A stretch of 64,000 nt of DNA from Conexibacter sp. CPCC 205762 (GTDB taxonomy: Bacteria > Actinomycetota > Thermoleophilia > Solirubrobacterales > Solirubrobacteraceae), in contig NZ_JAUTDN010000009.1 of assembly GCF_030646155.1 (NCBI RefSeq), forward strand, positions 1 to 64,000, in the 5' to 3' direction. This document shows positions 1 through 8,436 of the stretch, piece after piece; position 1 is the first letter of the stretch; the number at the start of each line of letters is the position of its first letter. Both the position numbers and the translations under genes were made by a program. The notes below the pieces were generated by a model that saw only the letters and a list, made by a program, of their open reading frames with translations, was not told where the DNA came from and did no database searches.

Positions 1-1
1 C

Positions 2-253
2 ACCTTCATGCTGGGCCATGTGATCGTGGAGCTCGCAGGCCACGACTTCGCATCTCCCGAGGCGCCGGAGGACACAGAGCACCGCCAGGCCATCACCGAG
101 TACGTGCGCGCGCAGATCGACGCAGGCGGACTCCCGCACCTCGCGCAGGACAACGTCAGCGGCATGCTGCAGCCCGGCGATCCGGACATCGCCTTCGAGC
201 GGGGGCTCGACTGGCTGCTGGCCGGCGCCGCCGCCGCACTCGAACCGCAGTAG
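2..253 (+). CDS. TetR-family regulator, C-terminal part (5' end outside window)
   Basis: The frame is open from the first complete codon and ends at a TAG at 251-253, so the N-terminal HTH half lies before the window. About 83 residues are visible. The pattern LAGHDF...ITEYV...GGLPHLA...FERGLDWLLAG resembles the TetR C-terminal ligand-binding domain of tetracycline-repressor-like proteins, where the last helix forms the dimer interface. The next gene is on the opposite strand 440 bases away, so this gene is convergent with the phosphonate operon and gives no functional link to it. The assignment rests on a short helical tail and is moderately sure. Confidence 0.55.
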   Translation, partial: TFMLGHVIVELAGHDFASPEAPEDTEHRQAITEYVRAQIDAGGLPHLAQDNVSGMLQPGDPDIAFERGLDWLLAGAAAALEPQ

Positions 254-693
254 CGCCGAACAGTCGTCTCGACCAGCCAAGCGACGATGGCCCACGCGCG
301 ATTTCGCTCAGCGGCCCCCGCCGCCAGAGACGAGCGAAGGCCGGAGCGTGGCCTCGCCCCCAGAGATCTGCCGGCCCGCCCACTGAAGTCCGCCTGGCGC
401 CGCCGCCGGAGGATCGAGCGACGGCTTCCTAGATCGTCAGAGGCTCGCGCGCGAACGTCTACGTCATCGCCGAACGGCCCTCCGATGACGAAGACGCGCT
501 CGCCGAGAACATCCCCGCACATCGCTGCCATCCAAGAAGGCCGCTGCGACGCTCGCCCCACCGGTGCGGCGATGCCGCACCGATACCCGGCCCGCCGTTG
601 TCGACCGCAACGTCCCTCCCAGTCATCACCACGACCAGCTCCTGGGAGAGCGACCGCCGATCTCCGCGCTTGAGCCCGGCGGGCCCGATGACG
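254..693. other. Intergenic stretch between convergent genes
   Basis: These 440 bases separate the TetR-type gene end from the end of the phosphonate operon. Long open frames here are Arg/Pro/Ser-rich shadows. I see no ribosome site with a credible start, no strong perfect hairpin and no RNA gene. Confidence 0.4.
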
Positions 694-1845
694 CTAGCGG
701 CCCACTCCCTCCAGCAGCTCCTCCGCCTCGTGCCGCGTCGCGGCGGCGACGAGGTGGTAGTGGCGGCTCGGGTCGGCCGCGTCGAAGCGCGGGCGCTCGC
801 GCGTGTCGGCGTCGAGAATCGTCGCGCCGGCCGCGTCGAGGATCGCAACCGCCGCGGCGATGTCGTGCGCCTGGCTGATCGCGCGGTGGACATCGAGGAA
901 CGCGGTCGCCGAGCCGTCGGCGACACGGCAGAGGTCGACAGCGGTCGCGCCCGCGATCCGCAGCCGCGCGAGGCCAGCAGCGCCGCCCAGCGCGGGCACC
1001 GCCCCGGGCGCGGTGCTCGGCAGCACGAGCAGACCGCCCGCGCAGGGGCGCGCGGGGCGCCCGTCGACGTGCGCGCCGGCGCCCGGCGCCGTCCACCAGC
1101 GCCGTCCGCTCGAGAGGTCGACGACGAGGCCGGCGACCGCCCGACCGTCGTCGATCAGCCCCGCCGACAGCGCCCACGGCGCGTAGCCGCGCAGGCAGTT
1201 GCGCGTCCCGTCGATCGGGTCGAGCGAGATCCACGCCTCGCGCGGCGCGCGCGGCGCCGCGCCGAGCCAGCCGCTCTCCTCGCTGAAGATCGGCACGCCG
1301 AGCGGCGCGAGGATGCCGCCGGCGACCTGCTCGGCCAGCAGGTCGAGGCCCTTGTCGGCCGGGTCGAGCAGGCCGCTGGTCGGCCGGCCGCGCGCGATCG
1401 TCGCGCTGACGGCGTTGGCGGCGCGGGCGGCGGCGCGCAGGAAGCGCTGCGGCAGCGAGCCGTCCGCGCCGAAGCGCACGGGCCGCTCACCGCCGACGTC
1501 GAAGGCGGCGCCGGCCGTGGTGCGGTCGACCAGCGCGGCCGCCCCCAGCAGCGCCGCCTCCACGTCGGCGGCGGCCAGCAGCGCGGACACCGCCGCCTCG
1601 TCGGCGTGCAGCTCGACGATCTCCGCCTGCCAGCGGGCGGCGGTCGGGCGGGCGAGCATCTGCAGGTGGCCGCGGTGCGCGCGCCCGCGCTCGGCGACGA
1701 GCGTCCGCTGCCACGGGATCCCCATGTCGACGTGGACGCGTTCGACGCCGCTCGCGTCCGCGCCGAGCGCGTCCAGCAGCAGCTCGGCGTCGTCGGGTCC
1801 CGCCGCGCGCACGGTCACCGTCTCCTCGCTCGGTGCAGCGCTCAT
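694..1845 (-). CDS. Inositol-monophosphatase-family protein with extended N-terminus, last gene of C-P lyase operon
   Basis: Residues about 135-383 carry the Li+/Mg2+-dependent phosphatase signature: EESG at 189-192, the metal-binding DPIDGT at 209-214, and a C-terminal HDIAAAVAILDAAGA metal/catalytic motif. The first 130 residues are an extra region I do not recognise. The ATG overlaps the phnM stop (ATGA), so it is co-translated with the C-P lyase genes. The likely role is removal of phosphate from a sugar or polyol phosphate made during phosphonate breakdown, or from the imported substrate; the substrate is inference. The family is secure, the role is not. C-P lyase operons commonly have PhnN and PhnP instead, and both are missing here. 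Confidence 0.8.
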   Translation of the reverse strand: MSAAPSEETVTVRAAGPDDAELLLDALGADASGVERVHVDMGIPWQRTLVAERGRAHRGHLQMLARPTAARWQAEIVELHADEAAVSALLAAADVEAALLGAAALVDRTTAGAAFDVGGERPVRFGADGSLPQRFLRAAARAANAVSATIARGRPTSGLLDPADKGLDLLAEQVAGGILAPLGVPIFSEESGWLGAAPRAPREAWISLDPIDGTRNCLRGYAPWALSAGLIDDGRAVAGLVVDLSSGRRWWTAPGAGAHVDGRPARPCAGGLLVLPSTAPGAVPALGGAAGLARLRIAGATAVDLCRVADGSATAFLDVHRAISQAHDIAAAVAILDAAGATILDADTRERPRFDAADPSRHYHLVAAATRHEAEELLEGVGR

Positions 1846-3032
1846 GCCGGCACCCCCGCCGTCTCGCGGACCGCCGGCGGCGGCGCCTGGAAGCTGGCCG
1901 TGAGGCGACCGCCGACGACCGTAGCGATCGCCGACGGCAGGATGCCGCGGTGCTCGACGACGACGAGGTCTGCGAGCCCGCCCTCGGCCAGCGTTCCGCG
2001 GTCGGCGAGGCCGGCCGCGCGCGCCGGGTTGCCGGTCGCGAGCGCGACCGCGTCCGGCAGCGGGAGGACGTCGTCGGCCGCCAGCGCGAAGACCGCCCGC
2101 AGCATGCTCGCCGGGTGGTAGTCGGAGACGAGCGCATCGACGACGCCGAGCGCGATCGCCTCGCGCGCCGACAGATGGCCGCCGGTCGAGACGCCGCGGA
2201 CGACGTTCGGCGCGCCCATGCAGACGTGCATGCCCAGCTCGCGCGCCGCGCGCGCCGCCGCGACGGTGATCGGGAACTCGCTCACGCGCGCGCCGCTGGC
2301 GTGCACGAGCCGCACGCGCTCGGGCTCGTCGTCGTCGTGGGACAGCAGCAGCGCGTCGTGCTCCCGCGCCGCCGCCCCGAGCCGGCGCAGCCGCTCGCGC
2401 GCCTCCTCGCCGAGCAGCAGCGCCGCCGCCTCGTCGGCGCGCGCGACCGCCTGGTCGACCTCCTGCTCGGACAGGTGCCCGGTGCCGAGCTGGTGGCGGC
2501 GGTACCAGTCGGCGTCGCGGAACTGGCCCTGGCCGGGCGTGTGGTCCATCGCGGAGACGGCGCGGGTGCCGCCCAGCGCCAGCAGCCGCAGCACCGCCTC
2601 CAGCGACTCCTGCTGCGGCAGCTCGCAGCGCAGGTGCAGCTCGTGCCGCACCAGCGCCCGCGCGCGCTCGGCCAGCACGACGTCGTGCGTCTCCTCGGCC
2701 CAGGCGACGGTGCGGGCTCTGCCGAGCATCAGCGAGATCGCGTGGAAACAGGTCGTGATCGCGCTGCCGGCCAGCAGCCGGTCGACCTCGGCGAACGCCA
2801 GCGGCGGCGGGAAGCGGACGTTCAGCCGCGGCATCAGCTGCTGCTCGATCGCGTCGGAGTGGAGGTCGACCATGCCGGGCATGACGACCGCGCCGCGCGC
2901 GTCGAGCGCGTCGGGCTCCGGCCCGCTGCGGTCGCGGATGCCGGCGATGCGGCCGTCCTCGATCGCGATCGTCGCGTCCTCCACGACGGCCGCGGGCGTG
3001 ACCGCGGTGGCGTGGACGATCGTGCTCAGCAT
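1842..3032 (-). CDS. phnM: Alpha-D-ribose 1-methylphosphonate 5-triphosphate diphosphatase
   Basis: This 396-residue amidohydrolase-family protein matches PhnM in length and motifs: a metal-binding VDLHSDAIE block at 55-63, HDDDEP in the middle and SDYHPASM near residue 305. PhnM removes pyrophosphate from ribose 1-alkylphosphonate 5-triphosphate, giving the 5-phosphate that PhnJ cleaves. It starts 1 base after the phnL stop and overlaps the following phosphatase gene by ATGA. Cytoplasmic. The assignment is sure. Confidence 0.95.
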   Translation of the reverse strand: MLSTIVHATAVTPAAVVEDATIAIEDGRIAGIRDRSGPEPDALDARGAVVMPGMVDLHSDAIEQQLMPRLNVRFPPPLAFAEVDRLLAGSAITTCFHAISLMLGRARTVAWAEETHDVVLAERARALVRHELHLRCELPQQESLEAVLRLLALGGTRAVSAMDHTPGQGQFRDADWYRRHQLGTGHLSEQEVDQAVARADEAAALLLGEEARERLRRLGAAAREHDALLLSHDDDEPERVRLVHASGARVSEFPITVAAARAARELGMHVCMGAPNVVRGVSTGGHLSAREAIALGVVDALVSDYHPASMLRAVFALAADDVLPLPDAVALATGNPARAAGLADRGTLAEGGLADLVVVEHRGILPSAIATVVGGRLTASFQAPPPAVRETAGVPA

Positions 3033-3033
3033 C

Positions 3034-3771
3034 TCAGGCCTCCAATGCCGTCGTCGCGTAGTCGGCGACCGGTCCGTGCCAGCTGACGGCGCCGTCCTCG
3101 AGCACGAGCACGTCGTCGGCGAGCGCCTCGACCGCCTCGCGGTCGTGGAAGATGCCGACGGCGGTCGCGCCGTCGCGCTTGAGCGCGAGGATCGCGGCGA
3201 GCGCCAGGCGGCGCGTCTCCGGGTCCAGCGCGCTGGTCGGCTCGTCGAGCAGCAGCAGCCGCGGCGCCGCGCAGAGCGCCCGCGCGACGTTCACGCGTTG
3301 GCGCTCGCCGCCGCTCATCGTCGCTGGGAAGGTGCCGCGCAGCGCCGCCGACATGCCGAGCCGCTCGAGCATCTCGTCGGCCGCGGCGCGCGCCTGCGCC
3401 GGCTCGGCGCCGGCGCGCAGCAGCGGCGCGGCGACGATGTCGCGCGACGGCACGCGCGGGATCGCCTGCAGGAACTGCGACACGTAGCCGATCTCGCTGC
3501 GCCGCAGCCGCAGCACCTCGCGGTCGGGCGCGCTGAGGAGGTCGACCGTCCCGCCGGCGGTGGCGTAGCGGATCGCGCCGGTCGAGGGCAGGTAGCGGCG
3601 GTACAGGCAGCGCAGCAGCGACGACTTGCCCGAGCCGGAGCGGCCGACGATCGCCAGGAAGCGACCGCGCGGCACCGTGAAGCTGACGTCGGCGAAGGCC
3701 GTCAGCGTCGTGCCGCCGAGCAGGTGCATCGTGAACGTCTTCGAGAGCGCGCGCACGTCGAGATGGGGCAT
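3034..3771 (-). CDS. phnL: C-P lyase ABC-type ATPase subunit PhnL
   Basis: This is a 245-residue ABC ATPase: Walker A GRSGSGKSS at 43-51, signature MSGGERQR, Walker B LLLLDEPTSALD. It starts with MPHLDVRALSKTF, matching PhnL rather than PhnK. The ATG at 3771 is chosen over the longer open frame because the upstream extension overlaps phnK and is Arg-rich shadow. It lies 11 bases after phnK. PhnL joins the PhnGHIJ core complex through PhnK and is needed for C-P lyase turnover in vivo; it is not a transporter ATPase. Confidence 0.93.
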   Translation of the reverse strand: MPHLDVRALSKTFTMHLLGGTTLTAFADVSFTVPRGRFLAIVGRSGSGKSSLLRCLYRRYLPSTGAIRYATAGGTVDLLSAPDREVLRLRRSEIGYVSQFLQAIPRVPSRDIVAAPLLRAGAEPAQARAAADEMLERLGMSAALRGTFPATMSGGERQRVNVARALCAAPRLLLLDEPTSALDPETRRLALAAILALKRDGATAVGIFHDREAVEALADDVLVLEDGAVSWHGPVADYATTALEA

Positions 3772-3782
3772 CGGGTCGGTCC

Positions 3783-4607
3783 TCACAGCGCGGAGTTGAC
3801 GAGCAGTTGGGTGTAGGCGTCCTGCGGGTCCTCGAGCACCTGGTCGGTCAGCCCCTCCTCGACGACGCGGCCGAGCTTCATCACGAGCGTGCGCTCGGTC
3901 AGCAGGCGGATCACGCCGAGGTCGTGGGAGATGACGACCATCGCGACGCCGGCCTCGCGCTGGATCCCCTGGATCAGGTCGAGGATGCGCGCCTGCACGG
4001 AGACGTCGAGGCCGGTCGTCGGCTCGTCGAGGATCAGCAGCGACGGTCTGCTCGCGAGCGCCTTGGCGAGCTGGACGCGCTGGCGCATCCCGCCCGAGAA
4101 GGCGCGCGGCTCCTCGTCGATCCGCGCGATCGGGATCTCGGTGCGCTCCAGCAGGTCGCTGGCGCGGGCGCGGATCCGGCCGACGTGGCGCCAGTCGGCG
4201 GCGAGCAGCCGCTCGCCGACGTTGCCGCCGGTCGTGACGTCGAGCGCGAGGCCCTGCTGCGGGGTCTGGTAGACGATCCCGATGCGCGTGTTGCGCAAGC
4301 GCCGGCGCGCGGCCGCGTCGGCGCTCAGCATGTCGCCGTCGAAGCCCTCCAGGAACGCCTGTCCGCTCGTCGGCGGCTGGTCGAAGGCGAGGCACGCGGC
4401 GACGGTGCTCTTGCCGCTGCCGGACTCGCCGACGATGCCGAGCACCTCGCCGTCCTCGACGTCGAAGCTGACGTCGGCGCAGGCGACGACGGTGCCGCAG
4501 TGGGGGCAGCTGTTGGTGCCGTGGGCGGGGCCGGTCGACGCCAGGCAGCGGTCGCAGCCGGGACCGTAGCGGCGCGTCAGCCGCTCGACGCTCAGCATCG
4601 CGCTCAT
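3783..4607 (-). CDS. phnK: C-P lyase ABC-type ATPase subunit PhnK with a Cys4 insertion
   Basis: This is a 274-residue ABC ATPase: Walker A GESGSGKST at 60-68, signature FSGGMRQR, Walker B LLILDEPTTGLD, H-loop VISHDLG. The end VLEDPQDAYTQLLVNSAL is typical of PhnK, which docks on PhnJ in the C-P lyase core. Compared with E. coli PhnK (about 252 residues), an insertion after residue 15 carries CxxC (C18, C21) and CxxC (C34, C37), a small zinc-ribbon-like element placed before the first beta-strand of the ATPase. The start ATG overlaps the phnJ stop (ATGA). Confidence 0.94.
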   Translation of the reverse strand: MSAMLSVERLTRRYGPGCDRCLASTGPAHGTNSCPHCGTVVACADVSFDVEDGEVLGIVGESGSGKSTVAACLAFDQPPTSGQAFLEGFDGDMLSADAAARRRLRNTRIGIVYQTPQQGLALDVTTGGNVGERLLAADWRHVGRIRARASDLLERTEIPIARIDEEPRAFSGGMRQRVQLAKALASRPSLLILDEPTTGLDVSVQARILDLIQGIQREAGVAMVVISHDLGVIRLLTERTLVMKLGRVVEEGLTDQVLEDPQDAYTQLLVNSAL

Positions 4608-5485
4608 CGCTGCGCCTCCGTCCGCCGCAGCTCGCAGTGGGCGGTGTCCGAGCAGGTGAAGCAGACGGTCTCGCCGCTGCGCGGGTCGAGCACCTCGTCG
4701 AGGTAGGCGTCGGTCGCGCCGCAGCGCGCGCACGGCTGCGCGAAGCGCTCGACCTGGAAGCGATAGTCCTCGAACTCCAGCGGCACCACCGACGTGTGCG
4801 GCGGGACCGCGTAGATGCGCTTCTCGCGGCCGGCGCCGAGCAGTGTCAGGAACGGCGCGCGGTCGAGCTTGGGCACGTCCCAGCGCGGGATCGGGGTCGG
4901 GCTCATCAGGTAGTGGCCGTCGACGATCACCGGGTAGTTCGCGCCGACGGCGATCTCGCCGTGGCGGGCGATGCTCTCGTACAGGTAGAGCCACATCGGC
5001 GAGTAGTCGCGCTCGGCGTGCATCCGCTGCGTCTGCGCGTAGCGCGGCTCGATCCACGACAGCGGCTCCGGCGCCGGCACCTGCAGCACGAGCGTCTGGT
5101 CGGGTCGCAGCCGCTCCTCCGGGATCCGGTGGCGGCTCTGCACGAGCGTCGCCGCGCGTGTGTCGGTGACCGGCTCGGCGTCGGTCATCGCGGCGACGAG
5201 GCGGCGCATGTTGACGGCGTTGACGGAGTCGTCGGCGCCCTGGTCGATCGCCTTGAAGCACTCGCCCTCGCCGAGCAGCGACAGCGACAGCTGCAGCCCG
5301 CCGGTGCCCCAGCCGCGTCCGAGCGGCATCTCGCGGCTGCCGAACGGCACCTGATGGCCGGGGATCGCGACCGCCTTGAGGACCGCGCGGCGGATCTCGC
5401 GCTTGGTGCCCTCGTCGAGGAACGCGTAGTTGTACGCCGGCCCCGGCTCCGGGACGGGCGTGTCGAGCAGGGTACGGACGTTCAT
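4604..5485 (-). CDS. phnJ: Alpha-D-ribose 1-methylphosphonate 5-phosphate C-P lyase
   Basis: This 293-residue protein is the radical-SAM enzyme that breaks the carbon-phosphorus bond, giving a hydrocarbon and 5-phosphoribosyl 1,2-cyclic phosphate. The C-terminus has C252-x2-C255, C278 and C284 in the CSDTAHC motif. By the spacing known for E. coli PhnJ (C241, C244, C266, C272), the first three bind the 4Fe-4S cluster and C284 is the thiyl radical position. C275 is an additional cysteine. The glycine-rich GRGWGTGG block near 57-63 is also typical. The start overlaps the phnI stop by ATGA. Confidence 0.96.
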   Translation of the reverse strand: MNVRTLLDTPVPEPGPAYNYAFLDEGTKREIRRAVLKAVAIPGHQVPFGSREMPLGRGWGTGGLQLSLSLLGEGECFKAIDQGADDSVNAVNMRRLVAAMTDAEPVTDTRAATLVQSRHRIPEERLRPDQTLVLQVPAPEPLSWIEPRYAQTQRMHAERDYSPMWLYLYESIARHGEIAVGANYPVIVDGHYLMSPTPIPRWDVPKLDRAPFLTLLGAGREKRIYAVPPHTSVVPLEFEDYRFQVERFAQPCARCGATDAYLDEVLDPRSGETVCFTCSDTAHCELRRTEAQR

Positions 5486-6540
5486 CGATCCTCTTCTTGG
5501 TCGGTGTGCGCGCGCAGCCGGTCCAGCGAGGACTGGAAGGACACGTAGTGCGGCAGCTTGAGGTGCTCCACGTAGCCGGTCGCCTCGATCCCGTCGACGT
5601 GGAAGAGGACGAACTCCTCGTCCTCGGCGGGCGCAGCAGGCCCTTCGGCGCGGGCGTTGCCGGCCTCGATCGCGGCGTCGAGGATCGCCATCGCGATCGC
5701 CTTGCGCTCGTTGCGCCCGAGCGTGAAGCCGTAGCCGAGCTCGAGCTGGTCGCCGCCGCCGTGGTCGTGCTGGACGGTCTCGACCTCGGTGCAGACGATC
5801 TCGCCGATCTCGACCGCGACGCCGGCGTGCGGGTGCTCGACCAGCACGGGCAGGTGGCCGACGCGGAACTCGGCGAGCGTCGGGTGGGTCGCGCCGTAGC
5901 CGCGCAGCGAGCTGTACGCCAGCGCCGTCAGCGCGCCGGCCTCGCCGCGCGCGAGCCCCTGCAGCCGTCCGGAGCGCGGCGGCGGCACGCGCAGCGCGTG
6001 GCGGGTGATGTCGTACGGCTCGGCCTCCTCGGTCGCGGCGGGCGCGCTGACGAGGCCGCTCTCGCGCAGCAGGTCGGTGACCTTCGGCAGCCCGCCGCCG
6101 TCGTGCTCGGGCGCCGCGCCGAGCTCCATGTCGGGCGCGACCTCGGCGTCGGCCAGCTCGCTCCCGAGCAGCCGCCGCGTGTAGTCGCGCGTGGCGCCGA
6201 GCACCTGCCCGCCGGGCACGTCCTTGTAGGTCGACGAGATCCGCCGCACGACCCGCACCGTGCCCGTGTCCAGCGCCGGCGTCTGGTGGACGCGCGGCAG
6301 CGTGGAGCGGTAGGCCCGCAGCAGGAAGGCGGCCTCCGGCAGGTCGCCGCGCGCCTGCGCGAGCGCCAGCGCCGCGAGCTCGGGCGCGTACAGCCCGGCC
6401 TCGGCGATGACGGTGTCGACGGCGTAGGGCAGCGCCGCGACGAGCTGCGCCGGCGAGAGCCGCTCGCCGGCGTCGGCGCGCTCCAGTCGCTCGGCGGCGA
6501 CGATCGCCTGCTCGCCGCCGCGCACCGCTGTGTACGCCAT
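5482..6540 (-). CDS. phnI: C-P lyase core subunit PhnI
   Basis: This is a 352-residue protein starting MAYTAVRGGEQAI, the usual PhnI start, with the conserved block YGFTLGRNERKAIAMAILD. With PhnG, PhnH and PhnL it attaches the phosphonate to C1 of ribose from ATP, releasing adenine; PhnI alone acts as a nucleosidase. ATG at 6540 is chosen because it overlaps the phnH stop (TGATG) and the longer frame is shadow of phnH. The ATGA overlap with phnJ suggests translational coupling and fixed stoichiometry. Confidence 0.95.
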   Translation of the reverse strand: MAYTAVRGGEQAIVAAERLERADAGERLSPAQLVAALPYAVDTVIAEAGLYAPELAALALAQARGDLPEAAFLLRAYRSTLPRVHQTPALDTGTVRVVRRISSTYKDVPGGQVLGATRDYTRRLLGSELADAEVAPDMELGAAPEHDGGGLPKVTDLLRESGLVSAPAATEEAEPYDITRHALRVPPPRSGRLQGLARGEAGALTALAYSSLRGYGATHPTLAEFRVGHLPVLVEHPHAGVAVEIGEIVCTEVETVQHDHGGGDQLELGYGFTLGRNERKAIAMAILDAAIEAGNARAEGPAAPAEDEEFVLFHVDGIEATGYVEHLKLPHYVSFQSSLDRLRAHTDQEEDR

Positions 6541-7118
6541 CAGCGCACCTCCATCCTGGTCGAGCGCGGCAGTGCCGTCACCTGTCGCCCTCCGGCGACG
6601 AGGAAGACGTCGACGCCGCGCGGGTAGCCCGCGCGCGTGGCGAGGATCGCCTCGGCCGTCGTCGCGCCGAGGCCGGCGAGGCGCAGCTCGCGCGGCGCTT
6701 CGATGCCGGGGCCGCTCAGCGTCGCGCGCGGCGCGGCGGCGCTGTCGTCCTGCTCGTCGAGCAGGTAGACGGCGGTCGCCCCCTCCGACGGGGCGACGAG
6801 CGTGCCGCGCGGCAGGCGGGCGAGCGCCTCGCCGCCGTCGTCGGCGGTCAGGAACGCGAAGCGCGCCTGCTCCAGCTCGCTCGGCCGGCCGCCGCAGCGC
6901 AGGCGGACCCGATCGGTCAGCGTGACCGCCTCCGGGCCGTGCACGGCGAAGGTCGTCTCGTCGTCCACGAGCGTCGTCGCGAGCGCGAGCAGCGGGTCGG
7001 CCGTCGCCGTCGCGGGCAGCGCGACGGCGACGCCGGGGGCGGCGCTCGCCTGCAGCAGCGCGCGGAAGGTGCTCTGCGCCAGGCGCGTCTGCGGCTGGAT
7101 CTGCGGTATCGGGCTCAT
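6540..7118 (-). CDS. phnH: C-P lyase core subunit PhnH
   Basis: This is a 192-residue protein, close to E. coli PhnH (194). Features are an N-terminal QTRLAQSTFRALLQASAAPG block and a C-terminal GYPRGVDVFLVAGGRQVTALPRST, the usual PhnH ending. PhnH sits on the outside of the G2H2I2J2 complex and is structurally related to PLP-dependent folds without the cofactor. ATG at 7118 overlaps the phnG stop by ATGA; the longer open frame is rejected for that reason. Confidence 0.93.
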   Translation of the reverse strand: MSPIPQIQPQTRLAQSTFRALLQASAAPGVAVALPATATADPLLALATTLVDDETTFAVHGPEAVTLTDRVRLRCGGRPSELEQARFAFLTADDGGEALARLPRGTLVAPSEGATAVYLLDEQDDSAAAPRATLSGPGIEAPRELRLAGLGATTAEAILATRAGYPRGVDVFLVAGGRQVTALPRSTRMEVR

Positions 7119-7540
7119 TGGGCCATCTCCTCGAACTCGACGCGGGTCGGCTGCACCGCCGCCCACCGCTGCGCGCGGGCGGCGCGGCAGCGCAGCAGCT
7201 CGGCGGCAAGGTCGGCCTCGACGCCGGCGAGCGCGCCGCGCCGCGCGGCGGCGTCGAGCAGCGCGCCGCAGAGCGCGCGGCGGCGCTCGTCGCCGACGAC
7301 GGTCGACCAGCCGGGGACGCCCTCCAGCTCGAGCTCGCAGCGGGTGACGAGCACCTCGCCGGCGTTGAAGGCCGCGCCGGCGACCGCGTCTCTCACGCGC
7401 AGCAGCGTCAGCGCCGGCTCGGCCGGTGCGGTCACGCTCACGTCGAGCTCGCCGACGGCGGCCTGCGTGGCCGCCTCCAGCCGCTCGATCCGCCCGTGGG
7501 CGATCAGCTCGTGCAGCTCCTCGATCGTCAATCCGCTCAC
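7115..7540 (-). CDS. phnG: C-P lyase core subunit PhnG
   Basis: This is a 141-residue protein (E. coli PhnG is about 150) with the family block RVRDAVAGAAFNAGEVLVTR and a following VVGDERRRALCGALLDAA. GTG at 7540 is the preferred start because it forms a GTGA overlap with the stop of the preceding PHP-family gene; the open frame upstream is Arg-rich shadow. PhnG supports the PhnI-dependent transfer of phosphonate to ribose. Confidence 0.92.
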   Translation of the reverse strand: MSGLTIEELHELIAHGRIERLEAATQAAVGELDVSVTAPAEPALTLLRVRDAVAGAAFNAGEVLVTRCELELEGVPGWSTVVGDERRRALCGALLDAAARRGALAGVEADLAAELLRCRAARAQRWAAVQPTRVEFEEMAQ

Positions 7541-8436
7541 CGTGCCCACAGCGGGTTCGTCCACGCGCGCTTGCCGTCGGCGTCGACGACGGTGACGCGC
7601 AGCGGTCTGTCGCCGAACTGCTCGAGCTCGACCTCGTGCTCGGTCAGGCCGGGGCCGGGCGCGGGCGCGCAGACGCCGTTGGCGCCGTTGACGTAGATCC
7701 ACTCGGCCGGCGAGCAGGAGATCCGCAGCGAGTCGCCGTCGATCGCGACGTCGTGCAGCTCGGGGCCCTGCGACGCGTAGCTGTGGCCGGCGCGCAGCGC
7801 CGCCACCAGCGCTTCGGGCTCGAGCGACTCAGCCCGCACCATCGTCCACGCCTCGCCCTTGCTCCCGCGGTCGCCGAAGTGGGCGTCGTCGCTGGCGACG
7901 ACGCTGATGCGGCGGCCGCGCACCATCAGCGCGTCGAGCAGGTAGCCGCCGCTGTGGCGGCCGTCCCAGCCGGGGCCGCCGGACCAGATCTCGAGCGCGT
8001 GCGCGGCGGGGATCGACTCCGCGTCCTCGACCGTCAGCACGCTCGCCTCCGGGTGGGCGAGCACGACGAAGGCGCCAGCGGCGGCGGCGCGCGCGGCCAG
8101 CTCGGGCGCGCCCTCGTCCGCGACGTGCGCGAAGTCGCCCGGCAGGCCGGAGGCGACGATGTGCCAGAGGATCCCCTGCGAGGTGGCGGGCGCGTGCAGC
8201 TCGGCGCCGAGTAGCGTCGTGAAGTCCTCGCGGCGCAGCGAGCGCGTGTCGGTCACCGTGTTGGTGAACCTGCCCGGCCAGCCCCAGTGGTCGGTGATCG
8301 CGACGAAGTCGAAGCCGCGCTCGCGATAGAAGGCGGCGGTGTCGGCCGGCGACAGGAGGCCGTCGGAGCCGGTCGAGTGACAATGCAGGTTGCCTCTGAA
8401 GAAGCGCCCCGGCTTGTCGAACGGGAGCATGCTCAT
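7537..8436 (-). CDS. PHP-family phosphoesterase, probable cyclic phosphate dihydrolase (PhnPP-like)
   Basis: This 299-residue protein has the PHP metal-site motifs in order: HCH at 18-20, TDH at 48-50, GAELHA around 77-82, LAHPE at 126-130 and ASDDAHF at 181-187. PHP proteins encoded beside C-P lyase genes include the characterised cPDH/PhnPP, which turns 5-phosphoribosyl 1,2-cyclic phosphate into ribose 5-phosphate and phosphate, replacing PhnP and PhnN. Those two are absent here, which supports this role by context. It is coupled to the permease upstream (ATGA at 8436) and to phnG downstream (GTGA). The substrate is inferred, the fold is clear. Confidence 0.85.
   Translation of the reverse strand: MSMLPFDKPGRFFRGNLHCHSTGSDGLLSPADTAAFYRERGFDFVAITDHWGWPGRFTNTVTDTRSLRREDFTTLLGAELHAPATSQGILWHIVASGLPGDFAHVADEGAPELAARAAAAGAFVVLAHPEASVLTVEDAESIPAAHALEIWSGGPGWDGRHSGGYLLDALMVRGRRISVVASDDAHFGDRGSKGEAWTMVRAESLEPEALVAALRAGHSYASQGPELHDVAIDGDSLRISCSPAEWIYVNGANGVCAPAPGPGLTEHEVELEQFGDRPLRVTVVDADGKRAWTNPLWAR

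Noticed and set aside
598-2121. Long plus-strand open frame of about 500 codons
   Set aside because: It runs antisense to the phosphatase and phnM genes, is Arg/Ala/Asp-repetitive and lacks a ribosome site; it is a high-GC shadow.
7537-8436. PHP protein as a DNA polymerase or histidinol-phosphatase component
   Set aside because: It lacks the other domains of PolX or DnaE, and its coupling to phnG points to phosphonate metabolism rather than histidine biosynthesis.
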